Below, in pieces: positions 9,401-15,731 of a stretch of DNA of 64,000 nucleotides. The translations under genes and the position numbers were made by a program. The DNA lies in contig DASZRL010000099.1 in NCBI GenBank assembly GCA_035549175.1, forward strand, positions 20,115 to 84,114, written 5' to 3'. This stretch comes from DASTSN01 sp035549175 (GTDB lineage: Bacteria; Bacteroidota; Bacteroidia; Chitinophagales; Chitinophagaceae). Below the pieces are notes generated by a model. The model ran no database searches. It was not told where the DNA came from and saw only the letters and a program-made list of their open reading frames with translations. How positions within the stretch are numbered: the stretch's first letter is position 1; each line of letters opens with the position of its first letter.

Positions 9401-9585
9401 TCATACTCCTGGTAGGAAGCATTGATGCTCCTGACCGAGGTGCCGACATTGATCTTCTCGCCCACCGTGGACAGGTCCTTGATACCTGCCTTGATCTGGT
9501 CGAACAAGCCCAGCACATAGTCCTTCTCCGCCTGGAGAGCCTGCCGGTCCGCGAACTTGTCAAATAGAATTTCAGCCATTGGCAT
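6439..9585 (-). CDS. phage tail tape-measure protein
   Basis: 1048 residues with the hallmarks of a siphophage tape measure: a long alpha-helical, Ala/Gln/Lys-rich rod, two hydrophobic segments (about KVAYILPGVGIAGIFSAVG and FWMIPFIVGIGAAQLATVV), the motif IGQFQRNVGNYGSA known to me from Bacteroidota tape measures, and a C-terminal YRTGTKSAKPGLAMVSEEGR ... GGETIIPH segment typical of these proteins. In phages it sets tail length and passes DNA into the cell. It stands alone here: neither tail-tube nor distal-tail genes flank it. The frame is intact. Start could be 9585 or the ATG two codons later. Confidence 0.85.
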   Translation of the reverse strand: MPMAEILFDKFADRQALQAEKDYVLGLFDQIKAGIKDLSTVGEKINVGTSVRSINASYQEYDRIVKTVSQRVAELNGHSKELTQQILIEARAAKELSAAKLNEEKASLAAAKAKESEARAARILNDEQDRANKINASGDYAAQVLANSKAFQAEADAKTASMEAGDAYAKSLEYQRQQQEELNAAMQSAAQSGNQPAKLVGDASETKAATEAVIQYASASEQITGTLEQNQKLQATYQAELKGTADQIKFLEVNTTDAEKSTQRYQDKIAGLKQQQGAIKTELANVNKITALQTVANNAQSGSLEQLRAKLQLATIAYTQLSETERKSLQGQAIHAEVVNLSNEVSTLEQGIGQFQRNVGNYGSAVTKFFGDAWTAVRKVAYILPGVGIAGIFSAVGEAVISAIQSLNLFDSVSSRVQKALKQVTADSNDEIGKEVGELQALYRVSQDNTQSIEQRRAATQKIVEINDENNKKTGETNKLVIDQNGILAQNDEAINKISESLIKQAKTKAYLGVLEKAYTDLINKQSESLKSQTSYLQDAAILTNKALTTFFTFGQVQAPGRSQIQQGLKDKGIKDAQAYLDALQKQFQSGLKDGDLTLDGILSQTSKTGQKSKALQDLQKFLDEANKAQFDSYKIAQQQKIENDKIIADDDKKSHEERFQALLQFLNDSKDLADAQAQFDIDAARKTAQQRIKEAGGNKEAIKAIELAKNSEIERIEADHQAKLQDIIINANKIKLDIMKNDGSEQLQLMERITKQFDAALKDTLDKSNKSFDDDIQKRLAKTDKIKELASELTNFAFTAIDAQYENQKNALQEQIDLIDERTQKEIDSINATTLSEQDKAAKIAILQARAQAQKDQLQKEQREADQKKAVADKAKAVADIIENTAVGVSKALATEQFWMIPFIVGIGAAQLATVVAQPIPQYRTGTKSAKPGLAMVSEEGREMIIDRQGRVSLTPDTPSLIQLSGGETIIPHDPTEQMIARSHLVRDNILAKGVLPGMSRQWLDAQARSEAKLEQIRRAITQIPTPAITIVENQNWNSYIKRNTQS

Positions 9586-9709
9586 TACGATTTTTGATTG
9601 TGATGATTTAAAGAGGCAGGCGCCAGGAAGGCGCCCACCCCTTTGGAGTCAAGGCATCTCAGCAAAACTTCATTCAGTTCGTTTTGGCCGCCGTCATGGC
9701 GGCAATTTT

Positions 9710-9964
9710 TTACTCCACCTGCCGAAGCTTTTCCTCTTGCCGAAGCTTTTCCTCCTCCTGCTGAAGCTTTTCCTTTATGGGGGCCTCGTTGTTGACTGCG
9801 AAGCAATAGATTTCATTGGGCCCCATGTCGAGAGTCTTTGCCCTGCTAAAAACCCCTCGGTTTCGCTTCTGGAGTTCCTCGTCCGTTAGCTTTCCTTGAT
9901 TAAAAGCCCTCATATTTCGCATGAAGTCCGTTGCCAGCTCCATTTTTACGTCGTCGTTTGCCAT
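9710..9964 (-). CDS. small charged protein with repetitive C-terminus
   Basis: 84 residues, unrecognised. The N-terminal half (MANDDVKMELATDFMRNMRA) is helical; the last 20 residues are a Lys/Gln/Glu repeat (EEEKLRQEEKLRQVE) encoded by three near-copies of an 18-21-bp unit at 9720-9773, a likely slippage product. It lies immediately upstream of the tape-measure gene with a 124-base gap. In many tailed phages the position before the tape measure is held by a tail assembly chaperone, but nothing in the sequence proves that role. Confidence 0.55.
   Translation of the reverse strand: MANDDVKMELATDFMRNMRAFNQGKLTDEELQKRNRGVFSRAKTLDMGPNEIYCFAVNNEAPIKEKLQQEEEKLRQEEKLRQVE
9720..9773. repeat. short tandem repeat inside the 84-residue gene
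   Basis: Three consecutive units beginning TGC(C/T)GAAGCTTTTCC, lengths 18, 21 and 15 bases, in frame with the gene so the protein gains KLRQEE-type blocks. Confidence 0.7.
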
Positions 9965-9991
9965 ATATCAATGATTGATTGTTTTGGGTAA

Positions 9992-10309
9992 TTATCTTTC
10001 GGTCACCCGGAAGATGTCAATAGTGTCAAACGGATGTCCGGTCGGAAACTCCTCGCCCTTCCTGAATAGGACTTTTACCGGAATCCGGGTCTGCTTGTTG
10101 ATGTGGTGGCAGTTCATGCCGTTGACCAGGGCTGCCTCCCGCTCAGTGAGGACCACCTCTGACCGAAGGACCTGCTCCTTGACAAGCTCGTATCTCGGCT
10201 TAGTGTCGGGTCTTTCTGCCGCGTGTTCCTCAAAGCGGCAGCGCCACTCCTGGAAGGCATAACTTTTATTGTCCGTTAAAACGTCCTGATCTTGAATTCT
10301 TTTTGTCAT
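9992..10309 (-). CDS. unknown small phage-type protein, paralogue of next gene
   Basis: 105 residues, soluble, unrecognised. Its second half (VVLTEREAALVNG ... FRKGEEFPTGHPFDTIDIF) clearly resembles that of the 10306-10605 protein (VSLSEDEAALLNS ... YRPGATYPVGFPFADAQ), so the two are diverged duplicates. The ATG overlaps the stop of the upstream gene by 4 bases, a sign of coupled translation. Confidence 0.65.
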   Translation of the reverse strand: MTKRIQDQDVLTDNKSYAFQEWRCRFEEHAAERPDTKPRYELVKEQVLRSEVVLTEREAALVNGMNCHHINKQTRIPVKVLFRKGEEFPTGHPFDTIDIFRVTER

Positions 10310-10605
10310 ATGATGTGATTTTTGTTTTGAGCGTCCGCAAAGGGGAATCCAACCGGGTAGGTGGCGCCAGGGCGATAAAACATGCGACCCTTGCGGTCTT
10401 CACCGTAATACAATTTGGAATTCAAGAGCGCTGCCTCGTCCTCGGATAAAGAAACCGGGATATCGTTTTTTCTTGATTTGTGAATGCTGGTTTTTAAAAC
10501 AACACCACGTTTCTGTTTGACTTGGGAATACTTCAGCCGGACCGGGTATGGATGGAAAACCTCCTCCTGGTAACCCGTCGGCGCGATTGATTTAAGCTTA
10601 TTCAT
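10306..10605 (-). CDS. unknown small phage-type protein, paralogue of previous gene
   Basis: 99 residues, basic N-terminal half (VRLKYSQVKQKRGVVLKTSI) followed by the shared LSEDEAALLN and Y-x-P-G-x-x-Y-P-V-G-F-P-F motifs that it has in common with the 9992-10309 protein. Translationally coupled to that gene through a 4-base overlap. No function can be assigned; the conserved acidic-Ala-Ala-Leu helix plus PxGxPF turn defines a small family worth searching. Confidence 0.65.
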   Translation of the reverse strand: MNKLKSIAPTGYQEEVFHPYPVRLKYSQVKQKRGVVLKTSIHKSRKNDIPVSLSEDEAALLNSKLYYGEDRKGRMFYRPGATYPVGFPFADAQNKNHII

Positions 10606-10620
10606 TGGTTTTGTTTTTAA

Positions 10621-10905
10621 TTAATTTTTATTTCGGACAGCCTCGGTGGCCATGATCACCCTATCATATTGACATAAAAAATCGTCATGCGTCATAGCTT
10701 GGATTTCAAAAACAACCCCGTCAACATCCCGCCAAACAATGCACATGTCGTGAGGGTCCATGGAAGCCACCGGCAACATTCCCAGCTCCCGCCACAAGGC
10801 ATACTGTGGGTAGTGGACCTCAAGCCAGTTGAGCCGGACCTTAAATGGCAGCTGGTTGAAGCCTTCGATTAACCAGGTAGCATCCTTTTGTTTAACCCAA
10901 CTCAT
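10621..10905 (-). CDS. unknown small protein
   Basis: 94 residues, Trp-rich N-terminal half (MSWVKQKDATWLIEGFNQLP, LNWLEVHYPQYALWRELGML), then MDPHDMCIVWRDVDGVVFEI. I do not recognise it. Part of the same leftward operon; its ATG overlaps the upstream reading frame's stop by 4 bases, which supports both genes being translated. Confidence 0.6.
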   Translation of the reverse strand: MSWVKQKDATWLIEGFNQLPFKVRLNWLEVHYPQYALWRELGMLPVASMDPHDMCIVWRDVDGVVFEIQAMTHDDFLCQYDRVIMATEAVRNKN

Positions 10906-11171
10906 TGGTTCGATTTTATTTTAAGCCGCTGACAGCCAATTTTAAAAACTTCAGGAGAGGCCTTTTTTTTTCGATTCTGGCGCCCCTGGCTCTTTTCCCG
11001 CTTCCCGGCCCCATACTGCTTGAATCTGGCCATTTCGGGCCGCTCTTGGCCGTCTCCTGCTATCCCGGGAAGATCATATTCCAGCTCCCGCAGTTTACTG
11101 GGCAGGCGATTGCTGAATCGGGTATGGTGGGGTCTCGCCTTCCGCAAAAAGCGGGGAAATCTGGCTTTCAC
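10902..11171 (-). CDS. unknown small basic protein
   Basis: 89 residues, strongly basic (many Arg and Lys, with KREKSQGRQNRKKK near the C-terminus), with the segment LPSKLRELEYDLPGIAGDG in the middle. It may bind nucleic acid. Support is mainly positional: it fills the operon gap and ends in a 4-base overlap with the next gene. An opposite-strand frame covers the same bases, so this is less certain than its neighbours. Confidence 0.42.
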   Translation of the reverse strand: MKARFPRFLRKARPHHTRFSNRLPSKLRELEYDLPGIAGDGQERPEMARFKQYGAGKREKSQGRQNRKKKASPEVFKIGCQRLKIKSNQ

Positions 11172-11254
11172 ATTCCCGCGAATTGCGTCTCATATTGCAC
11201 ACATTTTTGTGGTTTTTGCCACCGTTTTCGCCACCCTTCTAGTTGCTACTTTTT

Positions 11255-11842
11255 TTAGTATTTGATTATCAAATGATTGTCAACATGTTGGCCGGAGGGA
11301 GTTGGATTTGAACCTGGCAAATTGCCGGGTCCCGATTGCTCCGCCTGGCCAAAAAGGGCCTCAAACCACGCCACGAACTCATCCATGGTCCTGACCCGAA
11401 CAAAGTGGCAACCCGGGACAGGCTTTTCCAAAGGTTTATCGCCCCTTTTCAGGCCTTTCTGGAATCGCCCGTCATCGCCGTCTTTTCCCTGTATTTCCCC
11501 TGTTTTGAGGCCTGCAGACGATTCTTGGGGAACATCATCCCTTACTACGCGGATCTGCAGTTCCTGGGAGCGGAAAATTCCGAAAATGCATGCCTGGCTC
11601 TTTCGGGCCGGATCCCAGGGGCGCCGATCGTTTGCGACTCGGGCCACGCCGCCAGAAAAGGTTATCCAGTCGATGATCGCACGGGACAGGCCGTTTATAG
11701 TCTTTTCGTTGTAACTGCGGACCTTCATCGAATAACCGCCGGACGCCTCGAAAAAGGCTCTGACCGTGTCCTTCATGTAGTCCAACTTCATTTTTTTAAG
11801 GCGTTGTTTCCAGTTCATTGTATTTAAATTGTTGATTTTCAA
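11255..11842 (-). CDS. phage nuclease-like protein, apparently without catalytic residues
   Basis: 195 residues. The start (MNWKQRLKKMKLDYMKDTVR), the segment TINGLSRAIIDWITFSGGVA and the C-terminal FVRVRTMDEFVAWFEALF match my recollection of a family of small Bacteroidota phage nucleases (PD-(D/E)XK or VRR-NUC-like) coded beside DnaC. In that family the middle holds an Asp and an E-x-K; here the aligned part reads QACIFGIF ... LQIRVVRD, with none of the three. Either the alignment is off or the protein is catalytically dead. It overlaps the loader gene by 4 bases. Family call is tentative. Confidence 0.5.
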   Translation of the reverse strand: MKINNLNTMNWKQRLKKMKLDYMKDTVRAFFEASGGYSMKVRSYNEKTINGLSRAIIDWITFSGGVARVANDRRPWDPARKSQACIFGIFRSQELQIRVVRDDVPQESSAGLKTGEIQGKDGDDGRFQKGLKRGDKPLEKPVPGCHFVRVRTMDEFVAWFEALFGQAEQSGPGNLPGSNPTPSGQHVDNHLIIKY

Positions 11843-12456
11843 CGTCTCATGTCCTCCCCGGTCACCTGGATCACATTGAACATTTCCCGCAGCCGGCTCC
11901 GCACCCGGTAGCCATACCGTTCTTCAATTTCATCTCCATCTAAATTAGTGGTTATCAGAATTTTATGAAATGGCCGCCGCTCGAAATAAGATATTTCGAT
12001 CAGCTCCTGGAAAACATTTCGCTCAGTTCCAAAGTGCTTTATACGTGCGGGTTCACTGCCCACGTCGTCCAGCAGGACCAGCCCGGAAGGAAGGGTAAAC
12101 AATCCGCCCTCATCTTCCGCCATACGGGCCAGCTTGATCATCGAAAAAATTCTGATTGGGTATCGTGGGTGTTCACTTATTGCCCGGATGGTCTCGGTCT
12201 TTCCCAGTCCGCTGGCGCCTTGAAGCATGATGCCCTTCTTGGTAGAGTAGCCTCGCTGCGCGAATTTTTCGTCCCGGCTGAACCACAGACACAGGGCCTC
12301 CACCATCTCCCGGTTTCCCTCATGGAGCCGGAAGCCTCCGTGATTGCAGTCAAAGTGCGACTTTATCACACGGTAAACCAATTTTGGCGTCGGTTGGTCT
12401 AGAATGCTCTGCGAGAGCTCGTCTGGCAGGGAGGCGCCCAAGGTGGAATTTTGCAT
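11839..12456 (-). CDS. DnaC-like AAA+ helicase loader
   Basis: 205 residues. It shows an AAA+ ATPase core: Walker A GASGLGKT (residues 80-87), Walker B LVLLDDVG (126-133), sensor-1 ILITTNL, and an arginine-finger region RVRSRLREMF near the end. Proteins of this type load the replicative DnaB helicase onto phage or plasmid origins. The gene sits directly after the putative initiator protein (12461-13225) with a 4-base gap, forming a replication module. An intact module indicates that the element can or could replicate on its own. Confidence 0.85.
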   Translation of the reverse strand: MQNSTLGASLPDELSQSILDQPTPKLVYRVIKSHFDCNHGGFRLHEGNREMVEALCLWFSRDEKFAQRGYSTKKGIMLQGASGLGKTETIRAISEHPRYPIRIFSMIKLARMAEDEGGLFTLPSGLVLLDDVGSEPARIKHFGTERNVFQELIEISYFERRPFHKILITTNLDGDEIEERYGYRVRSRLREMFNVIQVTGEDMRR

Positions 12457-12460
12457 TTTT

Positions 12461-13225
12461 TTAAAGCGGTTTAAGGGACGGGGATCGCTGATACGCTGAT
12501 GCCCGCGTATGGATCTGGCCTGGTGGTCGCTTGCGGACGAATTTGCCTTCCGAGAGGTCGCGGCTCATCCAGTTTTTTGCCGTGGCGAGCCAGTCCACTT
12601 TGCGCTCGTTGTTGGCATCGGACCAGTTCAACATTGCCTCATAATAATGCCCGATATCTGCATTTTGGTACCTGGTGCCGGCCAGGGCGGCGGCCAGGCA
12701 TTCCGGATGGCCGAAAAATTCGGATTCCCGAAATAAAACTTTCTGAATTTTTTTTAAAGGGGGTTGGGTAGGCGCCGGCGGTTTACCGTCCGGAACATGT
12801 TTCAAAATCTCTTCAAACTTCGTTTCTGATTCTGTTTCAAGCGGTCGCTTGTCTGCCAATTGGCTGTCATCTGACGGTCGCTTGTCTGCCAATTGGCTGT
12901 CATCTGACGGTCGTGGGTACAACCCTTTCATGGTACGAAGGCGCTGCCTGAAGTCGTTGATCTGAAGCCATTTTTTGGATTGATGTTCGTAAACCAGAAT
13001 GATCTGGAGCTGCTCAAGCTCGGAGAGCCAGCCGAGGATATCTGAGTCGCTAACCTCGTCGATTCGCAATGGAAATAAATTAGCCTTGAGGCGCTTCGGA
13101 TCGGCGAAAAAACAGCCGTAATCGTCCACCGTCATAATTAGTCGAGTGAAAAAAACTTCACATTGCCAAGAAAGTTGATTTACCCGGTCTGAGTTCGTCC
13201 AGTTTCGAAGGATGCGGTTCGGCAT
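12461..13225 (-). CDS. phage replication initiation protein (replisome-organiser type)
   Basis: 254 residues. The N-terminal part (about 1-105) has the winged-helix pattern of phage replisome organisers (WTNSDRVNQLSWQCEVFFTR, VDDYGCFFADPKRLKANLFP), followed by a polar linker and a C-terminal domain with MLNWSDANNERKVDWLATAK, close to the DnaD-like ending of such proteins. They recognise the origin and bring in the helicase loader, here coded next. The linker contains two perfect 33-bp repeats giving RPSDDSQLADK twice. The C-terminus is basic. Confidence 0.7.
   Translation of the reverse strand: MPNRILRNWTNSDRVNQLSWQCEVFFTRLIMTVDDYGCFFADPKRLKANLFPLRIDEVSDSDILGWLSELEQLQIILVYEHQSKKWLQINDFRQRLRTMKGLYPRPSDDSQLADKRPSDDSQLADKRPLETESETKFEEILKHVPDGKPPAPTQPPLKKIQKVLFRESEFFGHPECLAAALAGTRYQNADIGHYYEAMLNWSDANNERKVDWLATAKNWMSRDLSEGKFVRKRPPGQIHTRASAYQRSPSLKPL
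12842..12907. repeat. two perfect 33-bp tandem repeats in the replication gene
   Basis: Copies at 12842-12874 and 12875-12907 start CGGTCGCTTGTCTGCC and are identical; six bases of a third copy follow. In frame, they encode RPSDDSQLADK twice. Repeats within phage replication genes often mark origins, but these could equally be a recent in-frame duplication. Confidence 0.85.
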
Positions 13226-13236
13226 ATCAGTTTTTT

Positions 13237-13482
13237 TCAGTTTTCCAGGGCCTCGAGGACCTTCAACCAGTTATATCGGAAGTGGCTTCCAACGCGGAAG
13301 AACGGTATTTTTCGTTTCCGGCGCCAACGTATAAGGCTGGGTTCGGATATCCCCAGGCGCCGGCAGAGCTCTGAGCCATCAATAATCTCGGCGGCCGGAG
13401 GTGCCTGGGTCGGCTGCTGAGCGTCGAGTTTGGACCGAAGCTCATCCAGGCGCATAAGTATTTCTTCGAATGGGTTTGTCAC
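13237..13482 (-). CDS. HTH_17-type DNA-binding protein, GTG start
   Basis: 81 residues: an N-terminal helix (FEEILMRLDELRSKLD), a Pro-rich linker, and a winged helix of the excisionase/MerR-like kind (GSELCRRLGISEPSLIRWRR, then KIPFFRVGSHFRYNW). The likely start is a GTG at 13482 that overlaps the TGA of the upstream HTH gene as GTGA, a classic coupling arrangement; a longer frame reaching 13704 would overlap that gene completely and is rejected. Such proteins act as excisionases or as regulators of early phage genes. Confidence 0.72.
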   Translation of the reverse strand: MTNPFEEILMRLDELRSKLDAQQPTQAPPAAEIIDGSELCRRLGISEPSLIRWRRKRKIPFFRVGSHFRYNWLKVLEALEN

Positions 13483-13685
13483 AGCTTTATATTTTCGGGG
13501 ATGAGTAAATGATCCAGAGCGGACTTGCGGAACAAGACCTTGTTCCGGGAAGCCTTTAATCCGGCCAAGCGGCCCTCGCGGCGGCGCTTCCACAACCATG
13601 TGGCAGAAACGTGCAAATAATCCGCTGCCTCCTCGATCGTAAAAAGTCGGTCCTCGAAGGGAGTTATTTTTTGAGTTTGATTCAT
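13479..13685 (-). CDS. excisionase-like HTH protein
   Basis: 68 residues dominated by a helix-turn-helix: LFTIEEAADYLHVSATWLWK, then RREGRLAGLK and NKVLFRKSALDHLL. This is the typical small excisionase/AlpA-type fold. It is the first gene of the long leftward operon, preceded by a predicted promoter (13731-13738), three TGTAGG boxes and a perfect inverted repeat (13687-13703) touching its start codon. It may be the element's excisionase or the switch for early transcription, perhaps binding its own operator. It is coupled to a second HTH gene. Confidence 0.75.
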   Translation of the reverse strand: MNQTQKITPFEDRLFTIEEAADYLHVSATWLWKRRREGRLAGLKASRNKVLFRKSALDHLLIPENIKL

Positions 13686-13686
13686 A

Positions 13687-13703
13687 TGCCTGATTTTCAG
13701 GCA
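13687..13703. promoter_or_regulatory. operator-like inverted repeat at the start of the early operon
   Basis: TGCCTGA (13687-13693), three bases, TCAGGCA (13697-13703): a perfect 7-bp inverted repeat directly before the ATG at 13685 and downstream of the predicted transcription start. It could be an operator or a hairpin that hides the start codon. Confidence 0.55.
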
Positions 13704-13718
13704 AAACTCCCCTTAATG

Positions 13719-13768
13719 TGTAGGCAACTCCAAATCTATATTGTAGGTTTTTTTGGGGAAAATGTAGG
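13719..13768. promoter_or_regulatory. three TGTAGG boxes at two-turn spacing
   Basis: TGTAGG occurs at 13719-13724, 13742-13747 and 13763-13768, with start-to-start distances of 23 and 21 bases, so roughly on one face of the helix and straddling the -7 box. This is a plausible binding array for one of the element's regulators, for example the LuxR-type protein whose gene ends at 13781. Confidence 0.4.
13731..13738 (-). promoter_or_regulatory. -7 promoter box of the leftward early operon
   Basis: On the minus strand TAGATTTG matches TAnnTTTG exactly. Start of transcription would be near 13727, about 42 bases before the ATG at 13685. The box lies between TGTAGG copies at 13719-13724 and 13742-13747. 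Confidence 0.55.
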
Positions 13769-13780
13769 AAAGCGTGGTTT

Positions 13781-14683
13781 TTAATACCTGCCGCCCGGAA
13801 GTCCGTTTTCGGTTAAGATTTTCAATACATGATATTTGTCTTCGGCTTTAAAGTGGCGGACTATTTCGCTTATGTATCCCCTAACTGTAATCTCTTTTAA
13901 ACTAATATTCTCGGCGATATCCTTATTCCTAGAATTGGAATTGCTCATTAACACCTGGATTACCTGTTTCTTTTTTCTTGGCAGCTCATTCCAGAGCTTG
14001 AGCACTTCGGGGTCTGCGGCACTCTCGTTTTGTTCTTCGACGCTTTTGGGAGGATCTGCGATTTTATCATCATCAAGGAATTCACCGGTATTTCCGCCTC
14101 TGCCGGTTGGTAAAGTGTCAGGCGAATCTGAAAAATCTAACAATCTTTCCATCCCCCCTTTTTCTTGTAAATAAAGTTCAAGCCTCCTGCATGCTACTCC
14201 CCGGCTTGCTTCCAAAAGAGCAACTGTAAGAAGGTTTTTGTCATGCAATGAGGCAAACTTTGCCTCAAGGTGATAATCTTTTCTCAATTCTGCGCTGTAT
14301 CCGATGTTGAAATAAACATGATCCGGGCTGGCCACTTTAACGCGGATGTCATTTATTTCAGCGGCCACCAAGTCTTCCTTTTCAGGGCGGGATAAACAAA
14401 GGCTTAATCTGCGTTTTAAGGAATCTGTCAATGATTCAAAACTCGCCTGGGAGTAAGCAAATACGAATGGCTTAATGAAGAAACGAAGTTCAGGAGTTGT
14501 GTTTGGGTATAAATAAACGTCACAAAAACTCTCGCCCGAAAATATCTTTACTGGAAAGGAGATTCCCTCCAGTCCAGGCCACATTAAAGATACCACCAGT
14601 CTTATTCTTGTCGAATAGTCTGCCTTTGAATAATTCTCAAAGAATTCAGAGGAGACTTCAATTCTGTTTGTAACTTCGTTCAT
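13781..14683 (-). CDS. LuxR-type HTH regulator
   Basis: 300 residues. The C-terminal 65 residues form a LuxR/GerE helix-turn-helix (LPRKKKQVIQVLMSNSNSRN, KDIAENISLKEITVRGYISE). The N-terminal 190 residues are not recognised; they look like a mixed alpha/beta domain with a GYSAELRKDYHLEAKFASLH segment, joined by an acidic linker. No receiver or PAS signature is seen. It lies between the early operon and the genes next to the recombinase, in the position where temperate phages keep their lysogeny regulator, so it may control the switch. GC is lower than in the host genes. Confidence 0.68.
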   Translation of the reverse strand: MNEVTNRIEVSSEFFENYSKADYSTRIRLVVSLMWPGLEGISFPVKIFSGESFCDVYLYPNTTPELRFFIKPFVFAYSQASFESLTDSLKRRLSLCLSRPEKEDLVAAEINDIRVKVASPDHVYFNIGYSAELRKDYHLEAKFASLHDKNLLTVALLEASRGVACRRLELYLQEKGGMERLLDFSDSPDTLPTGRGGNTGEFLDDDKIADPPKSVEEQNESAADPEVLKLWNELPRKKKQVIQVLMSNSNSRNKDIAENISLKEITVRGYISEIVRHFKAEDKYHVLKILTENGLPGGRY

Positions 14684-14777
14684 TGTCTTTCGTCATATTT
14701 TTCCCTCTGTCACCGCAAATGGCAGGGGGATTTTTTTACAATTTAGTGCATAACCACATTTTAACGGTTCTCGTCCA

Positions 14778-15200
14778 CTAATTCGGATTGTGTAGGGAGA
14801 AAAGTTCGGGTCCTAATGAGTTGGCCACACTCAAGGGCTTCATATCGCTGAATGAACCAAAATACACTCGGTCATTAAGGTCCTGGATTCTGCGAAACTC
14901 CTTGGCCAATTGTGGGATACCAGGTACAAAGGGATCAAACTTCCGAGTCGCATAAATGTGCTTCCAGGTGGCAGCCAGCAGCCTATCAAAATAAAGTGTT
15001 CGTAGAGCTTTCTCGGAATCCTCCCCCTTCTTTTTTACCTGTTTAGTGTACTCCTCGATTAAGATTCTCGACTCAGCAGCGAGCCTCTTCGAATCCTCAG
15101 CCAGTTTTCTTGAATGGTCAATTAGCTTCTGGAAATCCAATGGCAAAAGATTGTTTTCGGGCTTAGGAAACGAATAGGAGTGTTTTTTCTTTCTGGGCAT
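14778..15200 (-). CDS. unknown charged coiled-coil protein, possible cargo
   Basis: 140 residues. A basic start (MPRKKKHSYSFPKPE), a heptad-like Lys/Glu helix (HSRKLAEDSKRLAAESRILI) of about 60 residues, then a region with FDRLLAATWKHIYATRKFDP. No family recognised. ATG at 15200 chosen because the upstream frame has no plausible start context. Forms a pair with 15260-15703 between the regulator and the recombinase, a slot that often holds accessory or defence genes in phage-derived islands; low GC. Confidence 0.6.
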   Translation of the reverse strand: MPRKKKHSYSFPKPENNLLPLDFQKLIDHSRKLAEDSKRLAAESRILIEEYTKQVKKKGEDSEKALRTLYFDRLLAATWKHIYATRKFDPFVPGIPQLAKEFRRIQDLNDRVYFGSFSDMKPLSVANSLGPELFSLHNPN

Positions 15201-15259
15201 ATAAATTATTTTAATTGAAAGTAGAATTTCATTGGAAAAAATACCTTTTCGATACTTGT

Positions 15260-15703
15260 CTAAGCCACATTTCGTTGAATCGCTAGGCGGCCGGCACAAT
15301 TGGTTAACAAAAAAACACAAGCCATGCCATCATAATACAAATGATTAGCTTCTTCAGATAGAAGCCCGTATCTTATTGTGCTTTCAGAATAGCATTTAAC
15401 AATGAAGTCAAAAGCATTATTTAAATCTTCGTCATCAAATTTGCCTATTAGATTCTCGACTGCTCCTGCCAACTCTGATTGTATGTCAGTGCCACTTTTG
15501 TAGCACCTAATCCATGCTCCAATTATTGCTTCCTGTATTTCAGCCAGGCTACAAAGAGGTAATTCTTTAGTTTGAAATTGTAATTCGCCGCTTATATTTC
15601 CCAAAACGTGGCCCATGAACTCCAAGAACCTGTCAGGAGACTTTATTCTTGCGACGATTTCGGAAGCTGTTTCTCGATAAATTGCCAACGATGTGTTTTG
15701 CAT
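15260..15703 (-). CDS. unknown helical protein, possible cargo
   Basis: 147 residues, soluble and mostly helical (IVARIKSPDRFLEFMGHVLG, LAGAVENLIGKFDDEDLNNA), with Cys residues near the end (MACVFLLTNCAG). Not recognised. It starts 28 bases after the recombinase stop on the same strand and is followed by the coiled-coil gene. Lower GC and codon use than flanking host genes support recent acquisition. Confidence 0.6.
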   Translation of the reverse strand: MQNTSLAIYRETASEIVARIKSPDRFLEFMGHVLGNISGELQFQTKELPLCSLAEIQEAIIGAWIRCYKSGTDIQSELAGAVENLIGKFDDEDLNNAFDFIVKCYSESTIRYGLLSEEANHLYYDGMACVFLLTNCAGRLAIQRNVA

Positions 15704-15731
15704 AAACTTATTTTTTAATATTAGAAATACA

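Noticed and set aside
9585..9806. 73-residue frame between tape measure and the 84-residue gene
   Set aside because: Overlaps the 84-residue gene in another frame and repeats GKASAGG-like peptides arising from the short DNA repeat.
11277..11827. Two plus-strand open frames opposite the nuclease-like gene
   Set aside because: The minus-strand frame couples by a 4-base overlap to the DnaC-like gene and fits the operon; the plus-strand ones have no such context.
12842..12907. Tandem repeats as a CRISPR array or iteron origin
   Set aside because: Only two adjoining 33-bp copies without spacers; in-frame coding repeat is the simpler reading, so an origin is not claimed.
13483..13704. Longer N-terminus (to 155 residues) for the second HTH protein
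   Set aside because: It would overlap the first HTH gene completely; the GTG at 13482 with GTGA overlap is more natural.
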